A stretch of DNA of 48,308 nucleotides, taken from Pseudoxanthomonas japonensis. Its GTDB lineage: Bacteria > Pseudomonadota > Gammaproteobacteria > Xanthomonadales > Xanthomonadaceae. The DNA lies in contig NZ_PDWW01000030.1 in assembly GCF_010093445.1 (NCBI RefSeq), positions 1 to 48,308 on the forward strand. The letters are read 5' to 3'. Each line of letters opens with the position of its first letter. Position 1 is the stretch's first letter. The notes under the pieces were generated by a model. It worked only from the letters and a program-made list of their open reading frames with translations, was not told the DNA's origin and did not search any database. A program made the position numbers and the translations under genes. Positions 33,011-44,397 of the stretch are shown here, piece by piece.

Positions 33011-33733
33011 ATGAAGCCGTTGTTCCGCTACCTGCCGCTCGCACTCGCGGCCTTTGCCCTGCATGCGCAGGCGCAGTCCGTGTCGCCGGCGTACGAAGCC
33101 TTCCGCAAGAAGGAGACGACGCAACCCGCGCCTGTCCAGACCACCACGCCAGCCACCCCGCAGACGGCTCCCGTGCCTGCTCCTGCGCCGACCTACGCTA
33201 CGCCGGCACCCTACGTCGCGCCCGCGTCGACCCGCGAAGCGCAGGAGGACGGGGGCTTCTTCGTCGGACTGCAGGCGGGCCAGGGCTGGATCTATGAAGA
33301 CGTCGAGCAGGATGCCGTCGCCGTCAGCGCGGGTTACCGCTGGCAGGCGGGGCCGTGGGCGCAGGTCGGCGTGGAACTGTCGGGCGGCCGCCTGGACAGC
33401 ACCCACTACCGCGGCATCGACGTGTCCAAGGCGACCTACAAGGGAGTCGGAGCCAATGCGCGCTTCAACTTCGGTGACAGCCCATGGTTCGCGACCGTGC
33501 GCGGCGGTTACTTCGACGCCGAGCAGGAGTACTCGGACAGCACCTTCTCCACCGACGGCGGCTATGCAGGCGTGGCGATTGGCGTGGACATCAATCGCCA
33601 CTTCAACATCAGCCTGGGTTACACGGGTTTCGTCTACGCAGACGACTACGACGACTGCTATTACGACGATGACGACTACTGCGACTTCAGTCGTGCCGAT
33701 ACGGTGATGCTGGGTATCGAAGCCCGGTTCTGA
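33011..33733 (+). CDS. Outer-membrane beta-barrel protein with Asp/Tyr/Cys-rich loop
   Basis: 240 residues. Signal peptide MKPLFRYLPLALAAFALHAQ-A, then a Pro/Thr/Ala-rich linker (about 35-80), then about eight amphipathic strands (FFVGLQAGQGW, VAVSAGYRWQ, AQVGVELSGGRL and so on), ending with the C-terminal phenylalanine typical of barrel proteins. It resembles small OmpA/OmpW-like porin-like barrels. Residues 209-226 read YADDYDDCYYDDDDYCDF, a negatively charged, two-cysteine turn before the last strand. The Pro-rich linker could span toward peptidoglycan. A strong terminator follows the gene. Confidence 0.85.
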   Translation: MKPLFRYLPLALAAFALHAQAQSVSPAYEAFRKKETTQPAPVQTTTPATPQTAPVPAPAPTYATPAPYVAPASTREAQEDGGFFVGLQAGQGWIYEDVEQDAVAVSAGYRWQAGPWAQVGVELSGGRLDSTHYRGIDVSKATYKGVGANARFNFGDSPWFATVRGGYFDAEQEYSDSTFSTDGGYAGVAIGVDINRHFNISLGYTGFVYADDYDDCYYDDDDYCDFSRADTVMLGIEARF

Positions 33734-33744
33734 TCCAAACAGAA

Positions 33745-33770
33745 CGGGAGCCGAAAGGCTCCCGCTTTTT
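33745..33770 (+). terminator. Rho-independent terminator
   Basis: CGGGAGCC (33745-33752), GAAA loop, GGCTCCCG (33757-33764), then CTTTTT. An 8-bp GC stem with a tetraloop and T run, directly after the barrel gene. The opposite strand could partly serve the convergent GNAT gene. Confidence 0.9.
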
Positions 33771-33794
33771 GCATACATCCGACGGAGTGTCCGC

Positions 33795-34256
33795 TCAGGC
33801 ATCGTTGGGCGACGTCAGCGCCCGCACGTACACGTGCTGGGTCTTGGCAAGCACGAAGCCCGTGGACGGATAGAACGCATGCGATTCCGGACGCAGGATG
33901 TTGGATCGCACGAAGACATCGCAGCCACCGTGGTCGCGGATCCAGTCGCAGGCCGCGTCCACCAGGCGCTGGCCCAGGCCCAGGCGACGCGCCCGCGGAT
34001 CGACGATCAGCGCGGTGATCTCCGCCCGATGGCCGAACTCGATCATCAACCGCCATTCCGCGGCCACCATGCCCAGCAGATCGCCATTGCCGTTCGACGA
34101 GCCCGCCACCTTCACCGCGTGCGCGGGCGACGCCAGCAGGGTGGCCAGCCGTTCCTTCATGCCGCCGGCGTCCACCGGATAGGCGAGCAGCGTGCACAGG
34201 CGCGCCACTTCGGCGGCGTCGTCAAGCCGCGCATCGCGGATGACGACGGCCGTCAT
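33795..34256 (-). CDS. GNAT family N-acetyltransferase
   Basis: 153 residues from ATG 34256. The acetyl-CoA loop is RRLGLGQRLVDAA, preceded by the strand EITALIVDP; the following SHAFYPSTGFVLAKTQHVY is the usual C-terminal part. The substrate cannot be told. The ATG begins one base after the hemB stop (TGAG-ATG), so the two are translationally coupled. It converges on the barrel gene across the terminator at 33745-33770. Upstream in-frame residues would lie within hemB and were excluded. Confidence 0.87.
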   Translation of the reverse strand: MTAVVIRDARLDDAAEVARLCTLLAYPVDAGGMKERLATLLASPAHAVKVAGSSNGNGDLLGMVAAEWRLMIEFGHRAEITALIVDPRARRLGLGQRLVDAACDWIRDHGGCDVFVRSNILRPESHAFYPSTGFVLAKTQHVYVRALTSPNDA

Positions 34257-34257
34257 C

Positions 34258-35593
<1,336 letters not shown>

Positions 35594-35665
35594 CGAACGT
35601 TCTCCAAGGCGTGGCGCGCGGTACGGCGCCTCATGGCACCACTATGCGGATGCGCGACAGGTGCT

Positions 35666-36685
35666 TCAAGCACCCACGCCGTGCATGCCCTCGATCTCGA
35701 CCAGCAACTCGCGCCGGCAGACATCGGCATGCAGCATCAGCCACGGCACGCGCGTGCCGAGGCGCGCTTCCAGCTGCGCGGCGACGGCATCGGCGTCGGC
35801 GGCATCGCTCACGTAGACCTTCAGGCGCGAACTCGTATCCATGTGCGGCGTCAGCGCCGGCGCATGCTCGCGCGCGGCGCCGAGCAGGCTGTCCAGGTTG
35901 GTGAGGGTTTCGTCCAGTTGCGCGCGCAGGGAATCCGCGTGCTGCGATGCATGGCCGACGATGCTGGCCGTGCCCGACAGCAGCAGCGGGACGTGCGGCG
36001 AGGGCGGGAGCAGCGCGCGCGCGAAACTGGGCGATTGCGGGCCGTACTCGCGCGGATAGCGATAGGCGCTGACCTGGCGCGGGTTCTCCAGCGGCAGGCC
36101 GGGCTCGCGCGCGGCCAGCCAGTAGACCTGCAGCACGCGGCGTCCGTCGCGGCTGCCGATCGCGGTGGCGGCCGGCAGCACGCGCGTATCGACTTCGCCC
36201 AGACCCTGCACGCGGCCCACGCAGAACTGCCGGTAGCGCTCGGCGTCGCCGTCGCCGTCGGTGATCGCGTCGAAGTAGTTCCAGATCCGCAGCAGGTGCG
36301 GGTATCCGCTGTCGCGCCAGAACGCCGCCATCGCGGCGTAGGCCTGGGCGCTGGCGTGCAGGATGCCGCCATCGGGTTCTTCCCATTCCACCACGCCGAA
36401 CATCAGCGTCCCGTCATGGCTGTAGCGTGTGGCGCCGTCGCGCCCCGTCGTCACCGGTCCGGCGGCACGCCATACCTCGTAGGGTGCGGCGGCTTCGCGC
36501 AGCGGCGATAGCGGCACGCGCAGGTAACGCGGATCGTCGATGGCGGTGGTCGACGGCGCCAGCGCGCCGAAGCCGAACACCGCCAGGGTTTCCGGCAGGC
36601 CCAGCAGCGCCTGCGGCGTCGGGGCATGGATGTAGTCGACGGCCAGCCGCTGCGGTGCGGGTGGGTGGTCGGGGGCGGAGCTCAT
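35666..36685 (-). CDS. xanB2: Chorismatase, XanB2 type
   Basis: 339 residues from ATG 36685. The sequence, with AVFGFGALAP, DDPRYLRVPLSP, WNYFDAIT (IWNYFDAITDGDGDAERYRQF), SAYRYPREYGPQSPSFARA and a second RidA-like half, matches the FkbO/Hyg5/XanB2 chorismatases, earlier misnamed pteridine-dependent deoxygenases. In Xanthomonas XanB2 converts chorismate to 3- and 4-hydroxybenzoate, precursors of the xanthomonadin pigment and of ubiquinone. The length fits XanB2. The pigment gene cluster itself is not in the window; aroE nearby supplies the pathway, but is not coupled to it. Confidence 0.85.
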   Translation of the reverse strand: MSSAPDHPPAPQRLAVDYIHAPTPQALLGLPETLAVFGFGALAPSTTAIDDPRYLRVPLSPLREAAAPYEVWRAAGPVTTGRDGATRYSHDGTLMFGVVEWEEPDGGILHASAQAYAAMAAFWRDSGYPHLLRIWNYFDAITDGDGDAERYRQFCVGRVQGLGEVDTRVLPAATAIGSRDGRRVLQVYWLAAREPGLPLENPRQVSAYRYPREYGPQSPSFARALLPPSPHVPLLLSGTASIVGHASQHADSLRAQLDETLTNLDSLLGAAREHAPALTPHMDTSSRLKVYVSDAADADAVAAQLEARLGTRVPWLMLHADVCRRELLVEIEGMHGVGA

Positions 36686-36817
36686 CGTGCAGGAAACGGA
36701 AACATGGTCTGGGCGAAATGATAACCCGCCCACCCCGTCACGCCGGTCGCCCGCGGACTGTGCCAAGATTCAGGCCGTCCGGCGGAAGATCGCCGCAGGT
36801 CACCGGGAGAAGCCGTC

Positions 36818-37279
36818 ATGACGTTCCGCATCGCACCCGTCCTGGTCGCTGCCCTGCTCGCCGCGGGCTGTGCCAGCAGTTCCAAGGTCATGCTGGGCCA
36901 GGCGCGCCCCGCGCTCGATCCCGCCCAGGTGCAGGTCTACCGCACGGCACCCGCCGGGTCGCTGGAGATCGCACAGCTCGAATCCAAGAGCGCCGTCGGC
37001 TTCGGCACCCAGGGCCAGACCGATGCCGCCGTGGCCCGCCTCAAGCGCGAAGCCGCCGCGCTCGGGGCCAACGGCATCGTGCTGCTGGGCGTGGGCTCCA
37101 GCGGCTCGCCGGTCGGCATGTCGGTGGGTGCCGGCAGCTACGGTCGCCACTCCGGCGGCGGCCTCAGCATGGGCATCCCGACCACGCAGAAGCAGGCGGC
37201 GGGCGTGGCGATCTACGTGCCGCCCGGCACGTCGGTCGATCCGTCGCTCGTGGTGCCGGACGCTGCACCGAAGCCTTGA
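36818..37279 (+). CDS. Hypothetical lipoprotein
   Basis: 153 residues. The lipobox LAAGC places lipidation at Cys18 (MTFRIAPVLVAALLAAGC). The mature part has VYRTAPAGSLEIAQLESKS and LKREAAALGANGIVLLGVGS, reminiscent of YbjQ/heavy-metal-binding-like (DUF74-type) sequences but not surely so, then a Gly/Ser-rich stretch and PPGTS. GGGAG lies ten bases upstream of the ATG. It is probably anchored in the outer or inner membrane leaflet; Ser after the Cys favours sorting to the outer membrane. Function unknown. Confidence 0.75.
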   Translation: MTFRIAPVLVAALLAAGCASSSKVMLGQARPALDPAQVQVYRTAPAGSLEIAQLESKSAVGFGTQGQTDAAVARLKREAAALGANGIVLLGVGSSGSPVGMSVGAGSYGRHSGGGLSMGIPTTQKQAAGVAIYVPPGTSVDPSLVVPDAAPKP

Positions 37280-37304
37280 GCAGACTCCAAGCGCGACAGC
37301 CCTC

Positions 37305-37329
37305 CGAAGGCGGCCGATGGCCGCCTTCG
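37305..37329. terminator. Hairpin between convergent genes
   Basis: CGAAGGCGGCC (37305-37315), loop GAT, GGCCGCCTTCG (37319-37329). This 11-bp stem ends the lipoprotein transcript and faces the convergent Coa1-like gene. No T tract is seen. Confidence 0.65.
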
Positions 37330-37340
37330 TCGTTGAGGAC

Positions 37341-37775
37341 TCACGGCACCGCCGGCGGCCGGTTGTCTTCCAGCACGATGCGCTCGCCGCCCTCCACGTT
37401 CACTGCCAGGGTTTCGTAGCGCCACTCACCGGCGCGCTTTTCGGCAACCACATACAACGTGCCTTCGGCGCGCGAGCCTATCAAAGGAATCGCGAGCTCG
37501 GCCTCGCCGCTCGCTCCGTTGGTGCTGGTCTTGCCCTGTACGAACCAGCCGGTGTGGACGGGCTCGCCGAGCGCGGCGATCACCGCAGGGTCCGCTTGCG
37601 CACGTGCGACGGCCTGCGGATAGGGTGGGGTGGATCTGAGGATGCCAAAGATGAGAGCCGCGAATCCGATGATGCAGGCAATCAACAGCGCGAAGAAAAG
37701 CGCCGCCAGCACGGGCACGAACCACTTCCAGTTGCGTTGCCACCAGGTGGGGTGAGCGGGGACGTGCGTCGACAT
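37341..37775 (-). CDS. Coa1-like (cytochrome oxidase assembly factor family) membrane protein
   Basis: 144 residues. One helix lies at about 17-45 (WKWFVPVLAALFFALLIACIIGF). The rest fits the bacterial Coa1/Tim21 fold: TPPYPQAVARAQADPAVIAALGEPV, GWFVQGKTSTNGASGEAELAIPLIGSRAEGTLYVVAEKRAGEWRYE. Bacterial members are of unknown function; a direct role in oxidase assembly is not shown. It starts 25 bases after the end of the DPP-IV gene on the same strand. Confidence 0.78.
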   Translation of the reverse strand: MSTHVPAHPTWWQRNWKWFVPVLAALFFALLIACIIGFAALIFGILRSTPPYPQAVARAQADPAVIAALGEPVHTGWFVQGKTSTNGASGEAELAIPLIGSRAEGTLYVVAEKRAGEWRYETLAVNVEGGERIVLEDNRPPAVP

Positions 37776-37800
37776 CGCGGTGCTCCTGGTGGATGTGGAA

Positions 37801-40062
<2,262 letters not shown>

Positions 40063-40091
40063 TTATGCCGCGAACCCCCGGTACCGGTGCC

Positions 40092-40808
40092 TCAGGACTT
40101 GGGCGCGCCTTGGCCGAACAGGTGCCTGCGTTCCTCGTCGGTCAACGGCTTGCCGGCATCCGGATTCACCTGCGTCTTCAGCGCGTAGGCGCGCTGCACC
40201 GCAGGCCGCGCGGCGATGTCGGCCTGCCAGCGCAGCACGTGTGGATACGGCGAGAGGTCCAGCGGCGCCTTGTCGTAGGCGTTGATCCACGGATGGATCG
40301 CCATGTCGGCGATGCTGTAGTCGTCGCCTGCCACATAGGCATGCGTCGCCAGCTGCGTGTCCAGCACGCCGAGCAGCCGCTGCACTTCGCGCGTGTAGCG
40401 GTCGATGGCGTAGGGGATCTTCTCCGGTGCGTACACGGTGAAGTGGCCATACTGCCCGCTCATCGGTCCCAGGCCGCCCATCTGCCACATCAGCCACTGG
40501 TTCACCGCCACCTTCTGGCGCGTGTCGGTGCCGAAGAAGCGGCCGGCCTTGTTGGCCAAGTAGAGCAGGATCGCGCCGGATTCGAACACGCTGATCGGCT
40601 CGCCGCCGTCGGCGGGCGCGTGGTCGATGATCGCCGGCATCTTGTTGTTCGGCGAAAACGCCAGGTACTCCGGCTTGAACTGGTCGCCCTTGCCGATGTT
40701 CACCGGCACGATGCGGTAGTCCAGCTTCGCGCCGGCCTCGGCCAGTTCTTCCAGCAGCAGGGTGATCTTGTGGCCGTTGGGCGTGGGCCAGTAGTACAGG
40801 TCGATCAT
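40092..40808 (-). CDS. Glutathione S-transferase, Nu class (YfcG-like)
   Basis: 238 residues. The thioredoxin-like N-terminal domain starts MIDLYYWPTPNGHKITLLLEE, where T9 and N11 take the place of the Tyr/Ser used by other GSTs; ESGAILLYLA and KMPAIID bind glutathione. The helical C-terminal domain is complete. YfcG and YghU are GSH/GSSG-dependent disulfide reductases with peroxidase activity, which is the likeliest activity here. Divergent from the UPF0114 gene. Confidence 0.9.
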   Translation of the reverse strand: MIDLYYWPTPNGHKITLLLEELAEAGAKLDYRIVPVNIGKGDQFKPEYLAFSPNNKMPAIIDHAPADGGEPISVFESGAILLYLANKAGRFFGTDTRQKVAVNQWLMWQMGGLGPMSGQYGHFTVYAPEKIPYAIDRYTREVQRLLGVLDTQLATHAYVAGDDYSIADMAIHPWINAYDKAPLDLSPYPHVLRWQADIAARPAVQRAYALKTQVNPDAGKPLTDEERRHLFGQGAPKS

Positions 40809-40859
40809 GGCATCGTCCGCAGCAGGGGTAGGCGGCCGAGTCTAGCGGCCCGGGCCGAC

Positions 40860-40888
40860 TTGGCAGCGTCAAATCCGGCCGGTACCCT
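40860..40888 (+). promoter_or_regulatory. Candidate sigma-70 promoter for the UPF0114 gene
   Basis: TTGGCA (40860-40865), a 17-bp spacer and TACCCT (40883-40888). The -35 is good and the -10 partial (T, A and final T match). The predicted start near 40895 leaves a leader of about 23 nt with GGAAAAG before the ATG at 40918. Confidence 0.35.
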
Positions 40889-40917
40889 GCGCCATCCTTG
40901 GAAAAGACCGTTCCGAC

Positions 40918-41547
40918 ATGACCGACCCCAAATCCGCGCGTCTGGGCCCGTTGCCGGCCCTGATCTTCAGTTCGCGCTGGCTGCAGCTGCCGCTTTACCT
41001 GGGCCTGATCGTGGCGCAGGGCGTGTACGTCGTCCTGTTCCTGAAGGAGCTCTGGCATCTGGTGCATGGCGCTACCAGCCTCAGCGAACAGGACATCATG
41101 CTGCTGGTGCTGGGTCTGATCGACGTGGTGATGATCTCGAACCTGCTGATGATGGTCATCGTTGGCGGCTACGAAACCTTCGTCTCGCGCATGGGACTGG
41201 AGAAGCATCCCGACCAGCCGGAGTGGCTGAGCCACGTCAACGCCAGCGTGCTGAAAGTGAAGTTGGCCATGGCGATCATCGGCATCTCATCCATCCACTT
41301 GCTGAAGACCTTCATCGGCGCCAGCACGCTGGGCGGCCTGCCGTTGTGCGGCACGCCCGAAGCGTTTGCGGCGGCGGAGGCGGCAAGGACGGCAGGCTGG
41401 CAGGCGAAGACGTGCAGCGATTTCACATCGACGGGCGTCATGTGGCAGACCATCATCCATGCCATCTTCATCCTGTCGGCCATCGGCATCGCCTACACCG
41501 ACCGACTGATGAACAACGGTGCGCCCGCGAAGCACGCCGCACACTGA
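40918..41547 (+). CDS. UPF0114/TIGR00645 family membrane protein (YqhA-like)
   Basis: 209 residues with about four helices (22-45, 60-85, 110-135 and 175-195). IFSSRWLQLPLYLGLIVAQG, LLMMVIVGGYETFVSR and KVKLAMAIIGISSIHLLKTF are conserved in the YqhA family. The role is unknown; family members are inner-membrane proteins. A loop of about 35 residues with two cysteines (LCGT and KTCSD) lies between helices 3 and 4, probably periplasmic and able to form a disulfide. The GNAT gene begins three bases after its stop. Confidence 0.9.
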   Translation: MTDPKSARLGPLPALIFSSRWLQLPLYLGLIVAQGVYVVLFLKELWHLVHGATSLSEQDIMLLVLGLIDVVMISNLLMMVIVGGYETFVSRMGLEKHPDQPEWLSHVNASVLKVKLAMAIIGISSIHLLKTFIGASTLGGLPLCGTPEAFAAAEAARTAGWQAKTCSDFTSTGVMWQTIIHAIFILSAIGIAYTDRLMNNGAPAKHAAH

Positions 41548-41550
41548 TCC

Positions 41551-42051
41551 GTGCCGGCCGAACCCCTGATCCGAGACGCGAACGAGGGCGACTACGCCGC
41601 CATCGTCGCGCTGAACACGTCCGAGGTCCGGCATACCAGCCCGATGGATGCGGACAGGCTGCGCCACTTGGCGTCCCTGTCCGCCTACCACCGCGTCGTG
41701 GTGCTGGACGGCCGCGTAGTCGCCTTCCTTCTGGCGATGCGCGCCGGCGTCGACTACCGCAACGACAACTTCGCCTGGTTCACCGCACAGCATCCCGACT
41801 TCCTGTATGTGGACCGCATCGTCGTGGACGCTGCCGCCCAAGGCCACCGCCTGGGCTCGAGGCTGTATGCCGACCTGTTCGCCTTCGCCCGTGAACATGG
41901 CATCCCGCGCATCACCTGCGAATTCAATGTGGTGCCGCCGAACGAGCCCTCGCGCCTGTTCCATGCGCGGCACGGCTTCGTCGAAACCGGCCGGCAGTGG
42001 CTCGACGATGGGCACAAGCAGGTCTCGATGCAGGTCGCCGAGCTCGCCTGA
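41551..42051 (+). CDS. GNAT family N-acetyltransferase
   Basis: 166 residues starting at GTG 41551, three bases after the UPF0114 stop. The CoA loop is AAQGHRLGSRLYADL, preceded by the strand YVDRIVVDA, then ITCEFNVVPPNEPSRLFHARHGFVETGRQ, as in the broad GNAT family. The substrate is unknown. The two-gene unit with UPF0114 is likely cotranscribed. Residue composition is ordinary for the genome. Confidence 0.86.
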   Translation: MPAEPLIRDANEGDYAAIVALNTSEVRHTSPMDADRLRHLASLSAYHRVVVLDGRVVAFLLAMRAGVDYRNDNFAWFTAQHPDFLYVDRIVVDAAAQGHRLGSRLYADLFAFAREHGIPRITCEFNVVPPNEPSRLFHARHGFVETGRQWLDDGHKQVSMQVAELA

Positions 42052-42087
42052 ACGGCGGCGTCTCAGGGTGTGGGCCGCCGCAGGCCG

Positions 42088-42093
42088 TAAAAT
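42088..42093 (+). promoter_or_regulatory. -10 hexamer placed for a leaderless uvrD transcript
   Basis: TAAAAT (5/6 to consensus) ends six bases before the uvrD ATG at 42100, and no Shine-Dalgarno lies between. The layout is the same as before the gamma carbonic anhydrase and polA genes. Confidence 0.45.
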
Positions 42094-42099
42094 GGGCGG

Positions 42100-44316
42100 A
42101 TGGATGTTTCCCACCTGCTCGATGATCTGAATCCCGCCCAGCGCGACGCCGTCTCCGCCGAACCCGGGCACTACCTGGTCCTGGCCGGCGCCGGCTCCGG
42201 CAAGACCCGCGTGCTGACCCACCGCATCGCCTGGCTCAACGAAGTCCACGGCGTGCCGACCCACGGCATCCTCGCGGTGACCTTCACCAACAAGGCCGCC
42301 GGCGAAATGCGCGCGCGCGCCGACGTGCAGCTGCGCAAAGGCAGCCGCGGCATGTGGATCGGCACCTTCCACGGCCTGGCGCACCGCCTGCTGCGCCTGC
42401 ACTGGCAGGAGGCGAAGCTGCCCGAAACCTTCCAGGTGCTGGACAGCGACGACCAGCAGCGGCTGGTCAAGCGCGTGGTTCAGGCGATGGAGCTGGACGA
42501 AGGCAAGTACCCGCCCAAGCAGCTCACCTGGTGGATCAACGAGCAGAAGGACGAGGGCCGCCGGCCCGAGCACATCCAGCCTGCACCCAACGACGACTGG
42601 CTGGACGTGCGCCGCCAGGTCTACGCCGGCTACCAGGAGCGCTGCGATCGCGCCGGCCTGGTCGACTTCGCCGAACTGCTGCTGCGCGCGCACGAACTGC
42701 TCCGCGACACGCCGGCGCTGCTGGCGCACTACCGTACGCGCTTCCGGCAGATCCTGGTGGACGAGTTCCAGGACACCAATGCCATCCAGTACGCCTTCAT
42801 CCGCGTGATGGCGGGCAGCGGTACCGATGGAGGCAGCGGCCACGTCTTCGTCGTCGGCGACGACGACCAGAGCATCTACGGCTGGCGCGGCGCGAAGGTC
42901 GAGAACATGCAGCAGTTCCTGCGAGACTACCCGTCGGCGCGGACGATCCGGCTGGAGCAGAACTACCGGTCCAGCGCCAACATCCTGGGTGCCGCCAACG
43001 CGGTGATCGCCCACAACCCCGCACGCATCGGCAAGCAGTTGTGGACCGACACCGGCGACGGCGAGCCGATCGACCTGTATGCCGCCTACAACGAGATGGA
43101 CGAAGCGCGCTTCGTCGTCGAACGCATCCGACAGTGGGTGCGCGATGGCGGCAGCCTGGGCGACGCGGCCATCCTCTACCGCAGCAATGCGCAATCCCGC
43201 GCGTTCGAAGAAGCGCTGCTTTCCGAGCAGGTGCCGTACCGTGTGTATGGCGGTATGCGCTTCTTCGAGCGTGCGGAAATCAAGGACGCACTGGCCTACC
43301 TTCGCCTGATGGCGAACCGCGCCGACGACGCCGCGTTCGAGCGCGTGGTCAACACACCGACGCGCGGTATCGGCGAGCGTACGCTGGACGAGGTCCGACG
43401 GTTGGCGCGCGGTGCCCGCGTATCGCTGTGGGGCGCCGCTTCGCTGGCGGCGCAGGGCAGCGAACTGGCGGGTCGCGCGCGCAATGCGCTTGCCGGCTTC
43501 GCTGCGCTGGTCGACCAGCTGGCCGAGGAAACCGCGGACATGACGCTGGCCGAGCGCGTCGACCATGTACTCGCCCGCTCTGGCCTGCGCGAGCATTGGG
43601 CACGCGAGAGCCGCGGCGGGCTGGATTCGGAATCGCGCACCGAGAACCTCGACGAACTGGTCTCGGTCGCGTCGCGCTTCGTGCGCCGCGAAGACATCGC
43701 AGCCGAGGAAGATGGCCAGGAAGGCATGAGCGAACTGGTCGCTTTCCTGTCGTATGCCGCGCTGGAGGCGGGCGAAGGCCAGGTCGAGGCAGGCGAGGAT
43801 GGCGTGCAGTTGATGACGCTGCATTCGGCCAAAGGCCTGGAGTTTCCGCTCGTGTTCCTGGCGGGGCTGGAAGAAGGGCTGTTCCCCAGCAACCGTTCGC
43901 TCGACGAGAGCGGGCGGCTGGAAGAGGAGCGACGCCTCGCCTACGTCGGCATCACCCGCGCGCGCCAGAAGCTGGTGCTGAGCTATGCCGAGGCCCGTCG
44001 CCTGCACGGGCAGGACATGTACGGCATTCCGTCGCGCTTCCTGCGCGAGATCCCGGCCAACCTGCTCAACGAAGTGCGGCCGCGGGTGCAGGTCAGCCGG
44101 CCGGCCTCCGGCTTCGCCACCCGCGTGACGCCTGGCCACGCGAGCCTGGAAACGCCCGGACTCAAGCTGGGCCAGACCGTGACGCATGCGAAGTTCGGCC
44201 CGGGGGTCGTCACCGACTACGAGGGCAGCGGTGCGCACGCACGCGTCCAGGTCAATTTCGACAGCGAAGGCAGCAAGTGGCTGGTGCTGGCCTATGCGAA
44301 CCTGCAGGCCGTGTAG
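42100..44316 (+). CDS. uvrD: DNA helicase II
   Basis: 738 residues of superfamily 1A. Walker A AGAGSGKT at 29-36, GTFHGLAHRLLR (motif Ia/Ib region), DEFQD with D221-E222, GDDDQSIYGWRGA (III), EQNYRS (IV), TLHSAKGLEFPLVF (V) and VGITRAR (VI), with a C-terminal Tudor-like segment VTHAKFGPGVVTDYEG that binds RNA polymerase in UvrD. It unwinds 3'-5' in nucleotide-excision and mismatch repair. UvrD was preferred over Rep because of the Tudor-like end. Confidence 0.94.
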   Translation: MDVSHLLDDLNPAQRDAVSAEPGHYLVLAGAGSGKTRVLTHRIAWLNEVHGVPTHGILAVTFTNKAAGEMRARADVQLRKGSRGMWIGTFHGLAHRLLRLHWQEAKLPETFQVLDSDDQQRLVKRVVQAMELDEGKYPPKQLTWWINEQKDEGRRPEHIQPAPNDDWLDVRRQVYAGYQERCDRAGLVDFAELLLRAHELLRDTPALLAHYRTRFRQILVDEFQDTNAIQYAFIRVMAGSGTDGGSGHVFVVGDDDQSIYGWRGAKVENMQQFLRDYPSARTIRLEQNYRSSANILGAANAVIAHNPARIGKQLWTDTGDGEPIDLYAAYNEMDEARFVVERIRQWVRDGGSLGDAAILYRSNAQSRAFEEALLSEQVPYRVYGGMRFFERAEIKDALAYLRLMANRADDAAFERVVNTPTRGIGERTLDEVRRLARGARVSLWGAASLAAQGSELAGRARNALAGFAALVDQLAEETADMTLAERVDHVLARSGLREHWARESRGGLDSESRTENLDELVSVASRFVRREDIAAEEDGQEGMSELVAFLSYAALEAGEGQVEAGEDGVQLMTLHSAKGLEFPLVFLAGLEEGLFPSNRSLDESGRLEEERRLAYVGITRARQKLVLSYAEARRLHGQDMYGIPSRFLREIPANLLNEVRPRVQVSRPASGFATRVTPGHASLETPGLKLGQTVTHAKFGPGVVTDYEGSGAHARVQVNFDSEGSKWLVLAYANLQAV

Positions 44317-44325
44317 GTGCGGCGA

Positions 44326-44367
44326 TTGATCCAGATCACGGCGCCCTAAGCCCGGTGGGCGTGTAAT
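44326..44367 (+). promoter_or_regulatory. FNR/ANR-type box and -10 for the universal stress gene
   Basis: TTGATCCAGATCAC (44326-44339) matches the TTGAT-N4-ATCAA consensus at nine of ten positions. TGTAAT at 44362-44367 resembles a -10. The box centre (44332.5) lies about 41.5 bases before the start expected from that -10 (near 44374), the exact class II activator spacing. This implies control by low oxygen through an FNR/ANR-like regulator, or by a CRP-family paralogue. Confidence 0.6.
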
Positions 44368-44397
44368 GGCCGTACCCCATCAGCATGAGGTGCGGCG

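Noticed and set aside
41287..44238. A 983-codon open frame on the minus strand opposite uvrD
   Set aside because: Antisense shadow caused by GC-biased third positions; uvrD on the other strand has every helicase motif.
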